A DNA stretch of 57,717 nucleotides from Nocardiopsis prasina DSM 43845 (lineage in GTDB: Bacteria > Actinomycetota > Actinomycetes > Streptosporangiales > Streptosporangiaceae). The stretch covers positions 57,329 through 115,045 of the forward strand of contig NZ_ANAE01000181.1 in NCBI RefSeq assembly GCF_000341265.1. Reading direction: 5' to 3'. Below, piece by piece: positions 8,601 through 16,440 of this stretch; position 1 is the first letter of the stretch, and the number at the start of each line of letters is the position of its first letter. Under the pieces are notes generated by a model. The model saw nothing but the letters and a program-made list of their open reading frames with translations, was not told the DNA's origin and did not search any database. The translations under genes and the position numbers were made by a program.

Positions 8601-10203
8601 CGGGGCCGAGCGGTGGTGCGCGGTGGAGGACGCGGCCCGGCTGCGCGACGCCCTGGGCGCCGAGCCGCCGCCCGGGGTCCCGGAAGTGTTCCTGGAACCG
8701 GTGGCGGAGCCGGTGGTGGACCTGGTGTCCCGGTACGCGCGCACGCACGCGCCGTTCACCTCGGCGGAGGCCGCCGGACGGCTGGGGCTGGACCGTGAGG
8801 TGGTGGAGGGCGCCCTGCGGGAGCTGTCCGGGCGCGGCCGGGTGGCCCGGGGCGGGTTCCGGCCCGGCGGCAGCGGTACCGAGTGGTGCGACGACGACGT
8901 GCTGCGCCGTCTGCGGCGGGGTTCGGTCGCCCGGTTGCGCAGGGAGGTCGAGCCGGTCGAGCCCCGGGCGCTGGCCCGGTTCGCGCCGCTGTGGCAGCGG
9001 GCGGTCCCCGACGCGCGCCTGCGCGGACCGGACGCGGTGTTCGAGGCGGTGGAGTCGCTGCGCGGTGCCCCGTTGGTGGCCTCGTCCCTGGAGTCGACGG
9101 TGCTGGCCGCCAGGGTGGAGGGTTACGCCCCCGTGGCCCTGGACTCGCTCACCCAGGCCGGGGAGGTCGTGTGGGCGGGGACCGGGGCACTGCCGGGTGA
9201 GGACGGCTGGTTGACGCTGGTCCCGGCGGACGAGGCTCCGCTGCTGCTGCCCGATCCGGTCCCGCCGGAGGAGGGCTCGCTCGCCGAGACCGTCCTGGGG
9301 GTGCTGCGGGAGGGCGGGGCGCTGTTCTTCCGGGACGTGTCCGACCGCGTCGCCCGCGCCATGGACGGGGCGGTGGTCTCCGACGCGGACCTGGTGGCGG
9401 CCGTGTGGCGACTGGTGTGGGCGGGGTGCGTCACCAACGACACCCTGGCCCCGCTGCGTGCCGTGCTGGGAGCGGGCCCCGTCACGCGGCGCGGCTCCTC
9501 CCGGGCCCGGCGGCGCCCGGTCATGCCCACGCGGTCCGGTCCCCCCACGGCGGCGGGCCGCTGGTCGGCTCTTCCGGTGCCCGACCCGGACCCGACCCGC
9601 CGCACGTTGGCGCGGGTGGAGGCGCGGCTCGAACGTGACGGGATCCTGCTCAAGGGGCAGCAGGGGCGGGGCATCTCCTCGGACGAGTACCGGGTGCTGC
9701 GCTCCATGGAGGAGGCGGGTCGGGTGCGCCGCGGCTACTTCGTGGAGGGGTTGGGCGGTGCGCAGTTCGCGCTGCCCGGCGCGGTGGACCGGCTGCGGGC
9801 GCTGTCCGATGAGGAGCCCGGCGGACCGACGCCGCCCGTGGTGCTGGCCGCCACGGATCCCGCCAACCCGTTCGGTGCCGCGCTGTCCTGGCCCGCGGGC
9901 TCGGCGGGTGTGGAGGCGTCCCACCGGCCGGGCCGGGTGGCGGGCGCGCTGGTGGTGCTGGACGGCGGTCGGCTGACCCTGTTCGTGGGTCGGGGCGGCC
10001 GGTCGGTGCTCACCTTCGGTTCCACCCCGGCGCTGCTGGGGCGGGCGGCCCGCACGGTGGCGGAGCTGGTGCTCTCGGGCGGCGTGGAGTCGTTGACGGT
10101 GGAACGCGCGGACGGTGCGGAGGTGTTCGGCACCCCGGTGGACACGGCCCTGGTCTCGGCCGGGTTCCACGTCACCCCGAAGGGGCTGCGGCTGCGGCGT
10201 TGA
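5638..10203 (+). CDS. lhr: Lhr-type ATP-dependent DNA helicase
   Basis: This is a 1521-residue superfamily 2 helicase of the Lhr group, linked in mycobacteria to DNA repair. The N-terminal RecA-like domain has Walker A APTGSGKT (residues 48-55), motif Ia SPLKAL, and the DEVH box (residues 172-175) followed by HALAGTKRG. The second domain has TIVFTNGRRTAEKLC and the motif VI segment QRVGRAGHQ. After these come the winged-helix and Lhr-core regions and a long C-terminal part typical of full-length bacterial Lhr, so the length is normal. The ATG at 5638 starts a good N-terminus; an upstream extension of 50 codons overlaps the DUF3046 promoter region and looks noncoding. The gene is followed by an acetyltransferase gene that may share its transcript. 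Confidence 0.93.
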   Translation: MSGATDPLALFGTATRAWFGRAFPDGPTAAQTEAWRTVASGRDTLVVAPTGSGKTLSAFLWSLDRLTHAPVPTDRSKRCRVLYVSPLKALAVDVERNLRQPLAGIAAAAEDGGEVLAPVTVGVRTGDTPAQERRRMATRPPDVLITTPESLFLVLTSRAREGLSGVETVIVDEVHALAGTKRGAHLALSLERLSALLDRPAQRIGLSATVRPRETVAAYLSGTGQGATGTGGAVIVAPPDTPRMDLRVEASVPDLDEPGSPAATTEGLPPDPRAGNTMSRGSVWPHMERRVLDLVEANRSTIVFTNGRRTAEKLCARLNDLHAERVDGTLPDEEVAAQVIGQSEQSRGGAPVIARAHHGSVSKAERELIEDDLKAGRLRCVVATSSLELGVDMGAVDLVVQVAAPPSVASGLQRVGRAGHQVGETSRGVFLPQYRGDLLATTVVTERMRAGGIERLEMPRDPLDVLSQQVVAMVAMDDWTVPGLAALVRRAAPFADLSDAVLESVLDMLSGRYPSDEFAELRPRLVWDRDEDVLRSRPGAQRLAVISGGTIPDRGLYGVHLASESTSRAPTRVGELDEEMVYESRVGDVFVLGSTSWRIEAITADRVMVSPAPGRPGRMPFWKADALGRPAELGRAVGAMTRELAERGQVAGRELATTAGLDDWAADNLVEYVADQREATGSVPDDRTVVIERFRDQVGDWRAVVHSPLGARVHAPWALAIAGRARERFGTDAQVVHGDDGIVLRLPDVESGGILRAGELADLVSLDPETVEAVVADELTGSALFASRFRECAARALLLPRQRPDRRMPLWQQRLRSQHLLSVAGRYGSFPIVLETVRECLRDVFDVPALAEVLTDVRARRMRVVEVETPQASPFARSLLMEYTAAFLYEGDAPAAELRAQALTLDASLLADLLGSADLRELLDPEVVEHTDALLQRTAAPVRDLEGAADLLREVGPLTTAEAVERGALREWLEELEGAGRVVRMRVAGAERWCAVEDAARLRDALGAEPPPGVPEVFLEPVAEPVVDLVSRYARTHAPFTSAEAAGRLGLDREVVEGALRELSGRGRVARGGFRPGGSGTEWCDDDVLRRLRRGSVARLRREVEPVEPRALARFAPLWQRAVPDARLRGPDAVFEAVESLRGAPLVASSLESTVLAARVEGYAPVALDSLTQAGEVVWAGTGALPGEDGWLTLVPADEAPLLLPDPVPPEEGSLAETVLGVLREGGALFFRDVSDRVARAMDGAVVSDADLVAAVWRLVWAGCVTNDTLAPLRAVLGAGPVTRRGSSRARRRPVMPTRSGPPTAAGRWSALPVPDPDPTRRTLARVEARLERDGILLKGQQGRGISSDEYRVLRSMEEAGRVRRGYFVEGLGGAQFALPGAVDRLRALSDEEPGGPTPPVVLAATDPANPFGAALSWPAGSAGVEASHRPGRVAGALVVLDGGRLTLFVGRGGRSVLTFGSTPALLGRAARTVAELVLSGGVESLTVERADGAEVFGTPVDTALVSAGFHVTPKGLRLRR

Positions 10204-10287
10204 GTGCGGAGGAATCCACTGGCCGGGGAGCCGGGTGGTGCGCGAGGATCACCCTCGTTCGCACGAATCCGCACGCAGGAGGTGGCC

Positions 10288-10788
10288 TTGCCACTCGTCA
10301 TCCGTCCCATGGGGCCCGAGGACACCAACGCCCTGGTGGAGGTGTCCCTGGCCGCGGACACGCTGTTCGCCCAAGCCGGGCTCGACCTCCCGCCGGACGA
10401 CCCCCGGGAGATGCTCGACCACGTGGAGCGGGTCCTGGTGGCCGTCACCGGCCAGGGCGTGTGTGGCCTGGCCGCCACGGTCACCCTGGACGGCGCCGTC
10501 CACCTCGAACAGCTCGCCGTCCACCCCGACCACGGTCGGCGCGGGATCGGAGGGGCGCTCCTGGAGGCCGTCTGCGCCCGCGCGCGGGAGGACGGGCACG
10601 GGCGGGTCACCCTCACCACCTTCCGGGACCTGCCCTGGAACGGCCCCTGGTACGCGCGTCGGGGCTTCGAGGAGCTGCCGCGGGCGGAGTGGGGCCCCGC
10701 GCTGGAGCGGCAGTGGGAGGCCGAGGAACGGGCGGGGATCATGGTCCGCCCCAGGCTCGCGATGGCGCGGCCGCTCGGGGACGGCTGA
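10288..10788 (+). CDS. GNAT-family N-acetyltransferase
   Basis: This 166-residue protein is a GCN5-related acetyltransferase. Strand-4 and the acetyl-CoA loop read LEQLAVHPDHGRRGIGGALL, which contains the Q/R-x-x-G-x-G/A pattern, and the C-terminal part has the usual YARRGFEEL motif. The acceptor substrate is unknown. I chose a TTG start at 10288 because AGGAGG lies five bases upstream and the conserved domain begins at once (LVIRPMGPED); an in-frame start at 10204 would add 28 unconserved residues. The gene lies 84 bases after lhr on the same strand and just before a protein kinase gene. Confidence 0.8.
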   Translation: MPLVIRPMGPEDTNALVEVSLAADTLFAQAGLDLPPDDPREMLDHVERVLVAVTGQGVCGLAATVTLDGAVHLEQLAVHPDHGRRGIGGALLEAVCARAREDGHGRVTLTTFRDLPWNGPWYARRGFEELPRAEWGPALERQWEAEERAGIMVRPRLAMARPLGDG

Positions 10789-10863
10789 CGCGCGGGCCCG
10801 CACCTGCCCCGGGAGGACCACCTTCGCTTTCGTCCCGCTTCGCGGTTTTGAGAGAATGGGTCC

Positions 10864-12516
10864 ATGCACCCCACCGATCCCCCGGACCCCTCGGGCCCCA
10901 CCGCAAACCTCAACCAGCCCTCCCCGCGCGGGTCGGTCGGTCGTTACAGGTTCCTGGGGGAGCTGGGCAGCGGGGCCATGGGCACGGTGTGGCGCGCCCA
11001 CGACACCGGCCTGAACCGGGAGGTGGCGGTCAAGGAGGTCCACCTCCCCCACGACATGCCCCCTCGTGAGCGTGAACGCGCCCGCGCCCGGATGGTGCGC
11101 GAGGCCCAGGCGGCGGCGCGTGTCTCCCACCCGTCGGTGGTGACCGTGCACGACGTCCTGGACGAGGGCGGGATCACCTACATCGTCATGGAGCTGCTGG
11201 ACGGTGAGTCGCTGCGGGAGCGGCTCAGGCGCGCGGGCCCCCTGCCCGAAGCCGAGGTCGAACGGATCGCCCGCCCCCTGCTGGGCGCTCTGTGGGCCGC
11301 CCACCGGGCCGGGGTGATCCACCGCGACGTCAAGCCCGCCAACATCATGCTGAGCGAGGGCGGTGCCCGGCCGGTCCTGACCGACTTCGGCATCGCCAAC
11401 CTGCCCGACCACGAGGGCACGGCGCTGACCGGCACCGGGACCATCCTCGGCACGGCCGCCTACGCGGCCCCCGAACGGCTGGAGGACGACGAGACCAGCG
11501 CGGTCTCGGACCTGTGGAGTCTGGGCGCCACCCTGTTCGCGGCGCTGGCCGGGGATTCCCCGTTCAAACGGGACACGCTCACCTCGACCCTCACCGCGGT
11601 GCTCACACAGCCCGTCCCACAGGTGCCCGCCCGGGGCCCGGTGGCCGCCGTGGTGAACGGGCTGCTGGTGCGGGACCCGCGGCGGCGCCTGCTCCCGGAG
11701 CGGGCGTTGGCGCTGCTCGACTCCCAGGCTTCCGGCCCCCAGGCACCCCCCGTGCGCCAGGCGCCACCGGTGGCGCCACCGACTCCCCCGGCCGCCCGCC
11801 CACGGCGTTCCCGTGCTCCGCTGTGGATCGGCGCCGCCGCGCTCGCGGCCCTGCTGGTGATGGGTGTTCTCACCCTCCCGGCTCTGCTGAACAGCGGGTA
11901 CGGGCCCGACGCGGGGAGCGCGTCCCTGGAGGAACCGGCACCCGAGCCGAGCGGTGACCCCTCGGACTCCGCCACCGACCACGACCCCGAGCCCGAGTCC
12001 CTCTCCGACAACGCTCCCGAGGGGTTCGTCCGCCTCAGCGACGGCGTGGTCGAACTCGTCATGCCGCAGGACTGGGTGGTGCGCGACGGGGACCTCCAGG
12101 GCGGCGGCGAGTCGGCCACCCGCCTGTCGTCCTACGAGCTGGGGACCGGTGAGGAGGACGCGACCGCCACGGTCATCGCCACCGAGTACGACTTCCTGGT
12201 CCGCGACGCCGAGGGCTCCATGGTGCGGATGGAGGAGCTGCTCCAGGAGGACGAGGACTTCAGCGACGTCCGACAGCAGCGGTTGGAGACCGAGGAGCTG
12301 GGGGTCGGCGTCCGGAGCGCCGTCTACGAGGTGCTGTTCCGTCACGAGGAGCGCGACTCCCCCGAGCGGTGGATGTTCACCCGCGAGGTCAGCGACGACA
12401 ACCGGGGGATCACCTACCGGATCAGCTTCAACTTCCCCGCGGACCTCCGTGGCGACCACCAGGACGAGTTCCAGGCGGTGATCGACTCCTTCGGGCCCGA
12501 CACCGACGAGGACTGA
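10864..12516 (+). CDS. Membrane-anchored Ser/Thr protein kinase (PknB-like)
   Basis: The 550-residue product has an N-terminal kinase domain with the glycine loop GELGSGAMGTVW, the ATP-binding Lys57 in VAVKEV, the catalytic loop HRDVKPAN (Asp155) and DFG (Asp174), so it should be active. An activation segment rich in Thr and Gly (residues 188-197) offers autophosphorylation sites. A Pro-rich linker leads to one membrane span (about residues 319-341) and then an acidic linker and an outer domain of about 190 residues that I do not recognise; it has no PASTA repeats. The protein probably senses something outside the cell and signals inward. The ATG at 10864 is the only reasonable start. The gene stands alone, with a terminator after it. 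Confidence 0.92.
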   Translation: MHPTDPPDPSGPTANLNQPSPRGSVGRYRFLGELGSGAMGTVWRAHDTGLNREVAVKEVHLPHDMPPRERERARARMVREAQAAARVSHPSVVTVHDVLDEGGITYIVMELLDGESLRERLRRAGPLPEAEVERIARPLLGALWAAHRAGVIHRDVKPANIMLSEGGARPVLTDFGIANLPDHEGTALTGTGTILGTAAYAAPERLEDDETSAVSDLWSLGATLFAALAGDSPFKRDTLTSTLTAVLTQPVPQVPARGPVAAVVNGLLVRDPRRRLLPERALALLDSQASGPQAPPVRQAPPVAPPTPPAARPRRSRAPLWIGAAALAALLVMGVLTLPALLNSGYGPDAGSASLEEPAPEPSGDPSDSATDHDPEPESLSDNAPEGFVRLSDGVVELVMPQDWVVRDGDLQGGGESATRLSSYELGTGEEDATATVIATEYDFLVRDAEGSMVRMEELLQEDEDFSDVRQQRLETEELGVGVRSAVYEVLFRHEERDSPERWMFTREVSDDNRGITYRISFNFPADLRGDHQDEFQAVIDSFGPDTDED

Positions 12517-12566
12517 CACGCCGAGGACTGCCGATCCCGAGGCCGCCGCCGCTGGTTGGGACGCGG

Positions 12567-12604
12567 CCGCGCGCCCCGGCGGGTGAGGGTGCCGGGGCGC
12601 GCGG
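12567..12604. terminator. Bidirectional terminator between kinase and ROK genes
   Basis: CCGCGCGCCCCGGC (12567-12580) pairs perfectly with GCCGGGGCGCGCGG (12591-12604) around a ten-base loop. It sits between two convergent genes and can serve both. Confidence 0.7.
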
Positions 12605-12618
12605 GCGGCGGGCGGAGT

Positions 12619-13833
12619 TCAGACCGTTGAGGAGAAGACCTCGTCGCGGGCGCGCTCCAGGGCGTGCAGGAGGGCGCCCCGCACCACCGGACTGCCCTCG
12701 ACGGTGCCCATGGCCACCTCGGTGACGTTGGGTGCTATCCGGGCGGTGGCCGCCTGGACCCGCTCGGCGAGCCTGGGACCGCCCGCCTTCGCGACGTCGC
12801 CGCCCAGGACCACCAGCCCCGGGTCGATGATCACGCTGACCGCCGCCACGCCCCGGGCCAGCCGGTCGGCGAAGGCGTCGAGGAAGGCGTCGCTCTCGGG
12901 ACTGTCGCTGCCCGAAGCGGCCGCCACGACCTCGGTGACGTCGTCGCCGACGATGCCGTGCTCGGCGGCGAGCTGGACCACCTGCTTGGCCTTGACCAGC
13001 GCCTGGAAGCCGTGCGGCAGCTCCCGGTCGCCCTGGGCCACATGGGAGTCGTACCCTCCGGACAGGCCGACGTCGACCGGCATGGGGGCGCCGGGCACCG
13101 GCAGGTAGCCGATCTCCCCCGCGCCTCCGGAGCGGCCCCGGAGGATGCGGCCGTCGATCATCGTGGACATGCCGACCCCGCCCGCCGCGCTGAGCCAGAT
13201 CAGCACGAACTCGTCCGCGCCCTCGGCCGCGCCCTCGGAGTACTCGGCCAGCGCGGCCAGGTTCACGTCGTTCTCCAGCATGACCGAGCGCTTGAGGTCG
13301 GTGCGCAGAGCCTCCAGGACCCCCTCGTGCCAGGACATGAGGTCGAAGGAGAACCGGATGTCGCCGGTGCGCGGGTCGACCACGCCGGGCGTGCCGATCA
13401 CACAGGCGCGGACCTTGTCGAGCGGGACCTCGGCGGTCTCGGCCAACCGCATCACGGCGGTGTGCACCAGAGCGACGGGGTCGTCGGAGGCGCTGGGGTC
13501 GACCGTGACGTCGCTGATGATCCGGCCGGTGATGTCGGCGATGGTGGCGGTGACCCGCCCCGCGCTGACATCGAGGGCCGCCACGTAGGCGCTCTCCGGA
13601 ACGACCGCGTAGAGGGCCGCGTTGGGCCCCCTGCCCCCGGCCTGGCTGCCGACGACCCGTACGAGGTCGCGCTCCTCCAGCCGGGAGAGGAGCTGGGAGG
13701 CCGTCACCTTGGACAGGCCCGTCCTCGTTCCGAGTTGGGTCCTCGTCAGAGGACCGCCGGACAAGAGGAGTTCCAGTGCCGCGCGATCGTTGAGCTGGCG
13801 CAGCAGCCGGGGAGTCCCCGGACGTTGAGACAT
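12619..13833 (-). CDS. ROK-family transcriptional regulator (sugar-responsive repressor)
   Basis: The 404-residue protein has an N-terminal winged helix-turn-helix (GGPLTRTQLGTRTGLSKVTA) and a C-terminal ROK sugar-binding domain with ISDVTVD-type ATPase-fold strands, VIGTPGVVD and IDPGLVVLGGDV. The usual ROK zinc motif (CxCGxxGC) and its preceding His are missing; the region instead reads GGAGEIGYLPVPG. Repressors of this kind sense a sugar or sugar phosphate. It is transcribed away from the sugar importer genes that start 257 bases off, and an excellent operator lies just before its own start, so it probably represses itself and the importer. The ATG at 13833 has GAGGTG upstream. Confidence 0.9.
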   Translation of the reverse strand: MSQRPGTPRLLRQLNDRAALELLLSGGPLTRTQLGTRTGLSKVTASQLLSRLEERDLVRVVGSQAGGRGPNAALYAVVPESAYVAALDVSAGRVTATIADITGRIISDVTVDPSASDDPVALVHTAVMRLAETAEVPLDKVRACVIGTPGVVDPRTGDIRFSFDLMSWHEGVLEALRTDLKRSVMLENDVNLAALAEYSEGAAEGADEFVLIWLSAAGGVGMSTMIDGRILRGRSGGAGEIGYLPVPGAPMPVDVGLSGGYDSHVAQGDRELPHGFQALVKAKQVVQLAAEHGIVGDDVTEVVAAASGSDSPESDAFLDAFADRLARGVAAVSVIIDPGLVVLGGDVAKAGGPRLAERVQAATARIAPNVTEVAMGTVEGSPVVRGALLHALERARDEVFSSTV

Positions 13834-13856
13834 AACCGTGACACCTCACCCTGTTT

Positions 13857-13879
13857 TTATTAGGAAAGTTTCCTGTTAA
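13857..13879. promoter_or_regulatory. ROK operator palindrome
   Basis: TTATTAGGAAA (13857-13867), a central G, and TTTCCTGTTAA (13869-13879) form an inverted repeat with nine of eleven positions matching. The core AGGAAAGTTTCCT is perfect and resembles operators described for actinobacterial ROK repressors. It starts 24 bases upstream of the ROK start codon and lies in the divergent region shared with the importer. Confidence 0.75.
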
Positions 13880-14090
13880 TTTAGCTGACAACCTCACAGG
13901 AGGTCACGTCCCGGCAGGTCCGAGGCTGTATTCGGGCCACCGGTTCCCGCGCCGGCGGGGCGGCCACAACCAGTGCTGTCCCAGCACACCCCCCATAAGA
14001 GACGTCGAGGCGCCCGGGTCCGTTCATGATCCCAGGTCGTTTCGAGCACAGGCGCCGAGCCCGGCGACGTGCGAAGGGAGATACGTTCAC

Positions 14091-15368
14091 ATGAGGTTCC
14101 CCAAGATCGCCCTGGCCTCGGCCGTGGTGATGCTCGCGGCCGCCTGCGGCGGTGGCGACGGCAACGCTTCCGGCGAGACCCCCGATTCCCTGACCGTGTG
14201 GGTCATGGGTACCTCCCAGGACGAGCTGGTCGCCTACTTCGAAGAGGCGGAGAGCCGTTTCCAGGAGCAGTACCCGGACACCTCCGTCAACGTCGAGTTC
14301 ATCCCGTGGGGCGACGCCCAGGAGTCGATCACCAACGCCATCGCGGGCGGCGACGCTCCCGACGTCCTCGAGGTCGGCAACGACCAGGTCTCCAGCTGGG
14401 CCTCCCAGGGTGCCCTGCTCGACATCGGCGACCACGTCGGCGAGTGGGCCCCCGCCGCCGACATGGACCAGGAGGCCCTGGAGTACGGCACCTACAACGG
14501 CGTCCAGTACGGCATCCCGTGGTTCTCCGGTGTGCGCACCCTGTACTACCGCGCCGACTGGCTCCAGGAGATCGGCCACGAGGCCCCCGAGACCTGGGAC
14601 GAGCTCATCGAGGTCTCCGAGGCCATCGAGGAGGAGTACGGCGTCCCCGGTTTCGCCGCGCCCACCGACTTCACCAACGGCATCGCCAGCTTCATCTGGG
14701 GCAACGGCGGTGAGATCGCCGAGCAGGAAGGCGAGGAGTGGACCGGCAGGCTCACCGATCCCGCCACCGTCGAGGCCGTCGAGTTCTACGCCGGTCTCAC
14801 CACGGACGGCGTCTCCCCGCAGAGCTACGTCGGTGAGACCGAGCTGGTCGCGCTGGCCGATATCGCCAACAGCCAGCTCGGCATGTACATCGACGGCGGC
14901 TGGGCTCTGGGCTCCATGGAGGAGCAGGCCGAGGACCCGGAGGTCCTGGAGAACATCGCCGCCGCCCCGATCCCCGGCGCCGACGGCATCGCCCCGGTCT
15001 TCGCGGGCGGTTCGGCCCTGACCGTCTTCGGCCTCACCTCGTACCCGGACGAGGCCTTCGACCTGCTCGGTGTCCTGGGCGACCAGGAGGGCGGCAAGGC
15101 CTACGCCGACGTCGCGGGCTTCTTCCCGGCCTACCCGGAGCTGCTCGAGGCGGACGAGTACCAGAACGACCCCGCCCGCTCCGCCGCGGCCACCAGCATG
15201 CAGAACACGCGCTTCTTCCCCAGCACCCCGCGCTGGAACGCCGCCGACCTGGACAACAAGATCCTGCCCGGCGCCGTGCTCGACATCGTGCGGGGCGGCG
15301 ACCCCGAGGAGGTCCTGGAAGGCGCCAACGAGCAGCTGACCACCATCCTCAACGAGCCGGTCGAGTAA
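14091..15368 (+). CDS. Sugar ABC transporter substrate-binding lipoprotein (CUT1 type)
   Basis: The 425-residue protein has a lipoprotein signal peptide with lipobox LAAAC (Cys19), so it is tethered to the outer face of the membrane. The body resembles extracellular solute-binding protein family 1: SLTVWVMGTSQDELVAYFEE, then VEFIPWGDAQESITNAIAGG, GTYNGVQYGIPWFSGVRTLY and a C-terminal hinge region. It is the first gene of an importer unit with two permeases downstream. The RBS GAAGGGAG precedes the ATG. With the ROK repressor on one side and a NagZ-like GH3 enzyme on the other, an amino-sugar oligosaccharide is the most likely cargo, but this is inference. A large hairpin after the stop probably keeps its mRNA more abundant than that of the permeases. 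Confidence 0.92.
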   Translation: MRFPKIALASAVVMLAAACGGGDGNASGETPDSLTVWVMGTSQDELVAYFEEAESRFQEQYPDTSVNVEFIPWGDAQESITNAIAGGDAPDVLEVGNDQVSSWASQGALLDIGDHVGEWAPAADMDQEALEYGTYNGVQYGIPWFSGVRTLYYRADWLQEIGHEAPETWDELIEVSEAIEEEYGVPGFAAPTDFTNGIASFIWGNGGEIAEQEGEEWTGRLTDPATVEAVEFYAGLTTDGVSPQSYVGETELVALADIANSQLGMYIDGGWALGSMEEQAEDPEVLENIAAAPIPGADGIAPVFAGGSALTVFGLTSYPDEAFDLLGVLGDQEGGKAYADVAGFFPAYPELLEADEYQNDPARSAAATSMQNTRFFPSTPRWNAADLDNKILPGAVLDIVRGGDPEEVLEGANEQLTTILNEPVE

Positions 15369-15392
15369 AGAGCCCGTCCCTTCTGTGCACAG

Positions 15393-15433
15393 CCGTGGAG
15401 GGCGGGCGCGGGCACCGCGCCCGCCCTCCACGG
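15393..15433 (+). promoter_or_regulatory. Intercistronic 19-bp hairpin after the binding-protein gene
   Basis: Arms at 15393-15411 and 15415-15433 are perfectly complementary over 19 bases (CCGTGGAGGGCGGGCGCGG on the left). It lies inside an operon, so it is likely an mRNA-stabilising or attenuating element that lets the binding protein be made in excess of the permeases, rather than a full terminator. Confidence 0.75.
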
Positions 15434-15459
15434 TCGAACCCGCCCCGATTGAGAAGCCG

Positions 15460-16440
15460 ATGCCGAGAACCGTCGACAAAGCGTCAGCCGAACCGGACGA
15501 CGCCGTAGGTCAGGCCCCCGCCCGAACCAGGCGGCCGAAGCCGATCCCGTACCTGCTCATCATCCCGTCGGTGATCCTGCTCGCGGTCGTCCTGCTCTGG
15601 CCGATCGTGCAGATGGTCTGGTACTCGTTCACGAGTTTCACCACCCGCAACCTGATGCCCAACCAGCCGGGTCCGGAGTGGAACAACTTCGCTCACTACC
15701 AGAGCCTGCTCACCGACCCCTCGTTCTGGTCGATCCTGCGCAACACGGTCGTCGTCTGCGTCCTGATGGTCGGCATCACCATGGTGCTGGGGACGCTCAT
15801 CGGCATCCTGCTGCACAAGCTGCCCAGGTGGTTCTCCACCTTCGTGGCCATCGGCATGATGCTCGCCTGGTCCACGCCGGCCCTGAGCGCCTCGCTGGTC
15901 TTCCGGTGGCTGTTCCTGCCCGAACGCGGCCTGGTCAACGTCGTCCTCGACCGCCTCCCGAACTGGCTGGTCGGCGACGGATGGCTCCAGTACAACTGGT
16001 TCCTCGAACCGCTGTCGCTGTTCAGCATCCTCATCATGGTGATCGTCTGGCAGTCGTTCCCGTTCGTCGCGGTGTCGGTGCTCGCGGGGCTCAAGAGCAT
16101 CCCGTCCGAGCTCTACGAGGCCGCCCGAATGGACGGCGCGAACGCCTGGAAGTCGTTCTGGAACGTCACCTTCCCGATGCTGCGGCCGCTGTTCGCGCTG
16201 CTGCTGGTCCTCCAGATCATCTGGGACCTGCGCGTGTTCACGCAGCTGTACATCCTGGCGAACAGCTTCCAGAACAAGGACGTCTACCTGCTCTCCTACT
16301 ACATCTACCAGCAGGGGTTCAGCGCCAGCCCGGCCAACTACGGCATGGGTTCGGCCATCGCGGTGGTCATGACCGTCATGATCCTCGCCGTCACCGCGTA
16401 CTACCTGCGCATCATGATCCGCCAGGGGGAGACCCGATGA
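15460..16440 (+). CDS. Sugar ABC transporter permease (first membrane subunit)
   Basis: This 326-residue protein has six predicted membrane spans, starting with PYLLIIPSVILLAVVLLWPI, and the permease EAA loop YEAARMDGANAWKSFWNV that docks to the ATPase. It is the MalF-like subunit of a CUT1 importer. I chose the ATG at 15460, since the frame upstream runs through the hairpin. It overlaps the second permease gene by ATGA, so the two are translationally coupled. No ATPase gene follows; actinomycetes commonly use a shared MsiK-type ATPase for such importers. Confidence 0.92.
   Translation: MPRTVDKASAEPDDAVGQAPARTRRPKPIPYLLIIPSVILLAVVLLWPIVQMVWYSFTSFTTRNLMPNQPGPEWNNFAHYQSLLTDPSFWSILRNTVVVCVLMVGITMVLGTLIGILLHKLPRWFSTFVAIGMMLAWSTPALSASLVFRWLFLPERGLVNVVLDRLPNWLVGDGWLQYNWFLEPLSLFSILIMVIVWQSFPFVAVSVLAGLKSIPSELYEAARMDGANAWKSFWNVTFPMLRPLFALLLVLQIIWDLRVFTQLYILANSFQNKDVYLLSYYIYQQGFSASPANYGMGSAIAVVMTVMILAVTAYYLRIMIRQGETR

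Noticed and set aside
7756..10170. An 804-codon minus-strand frame within lhr
   Set aside because: It is antisense to a clear helicase and has the His/Arg/Gln-rich composition of a shadow frame.
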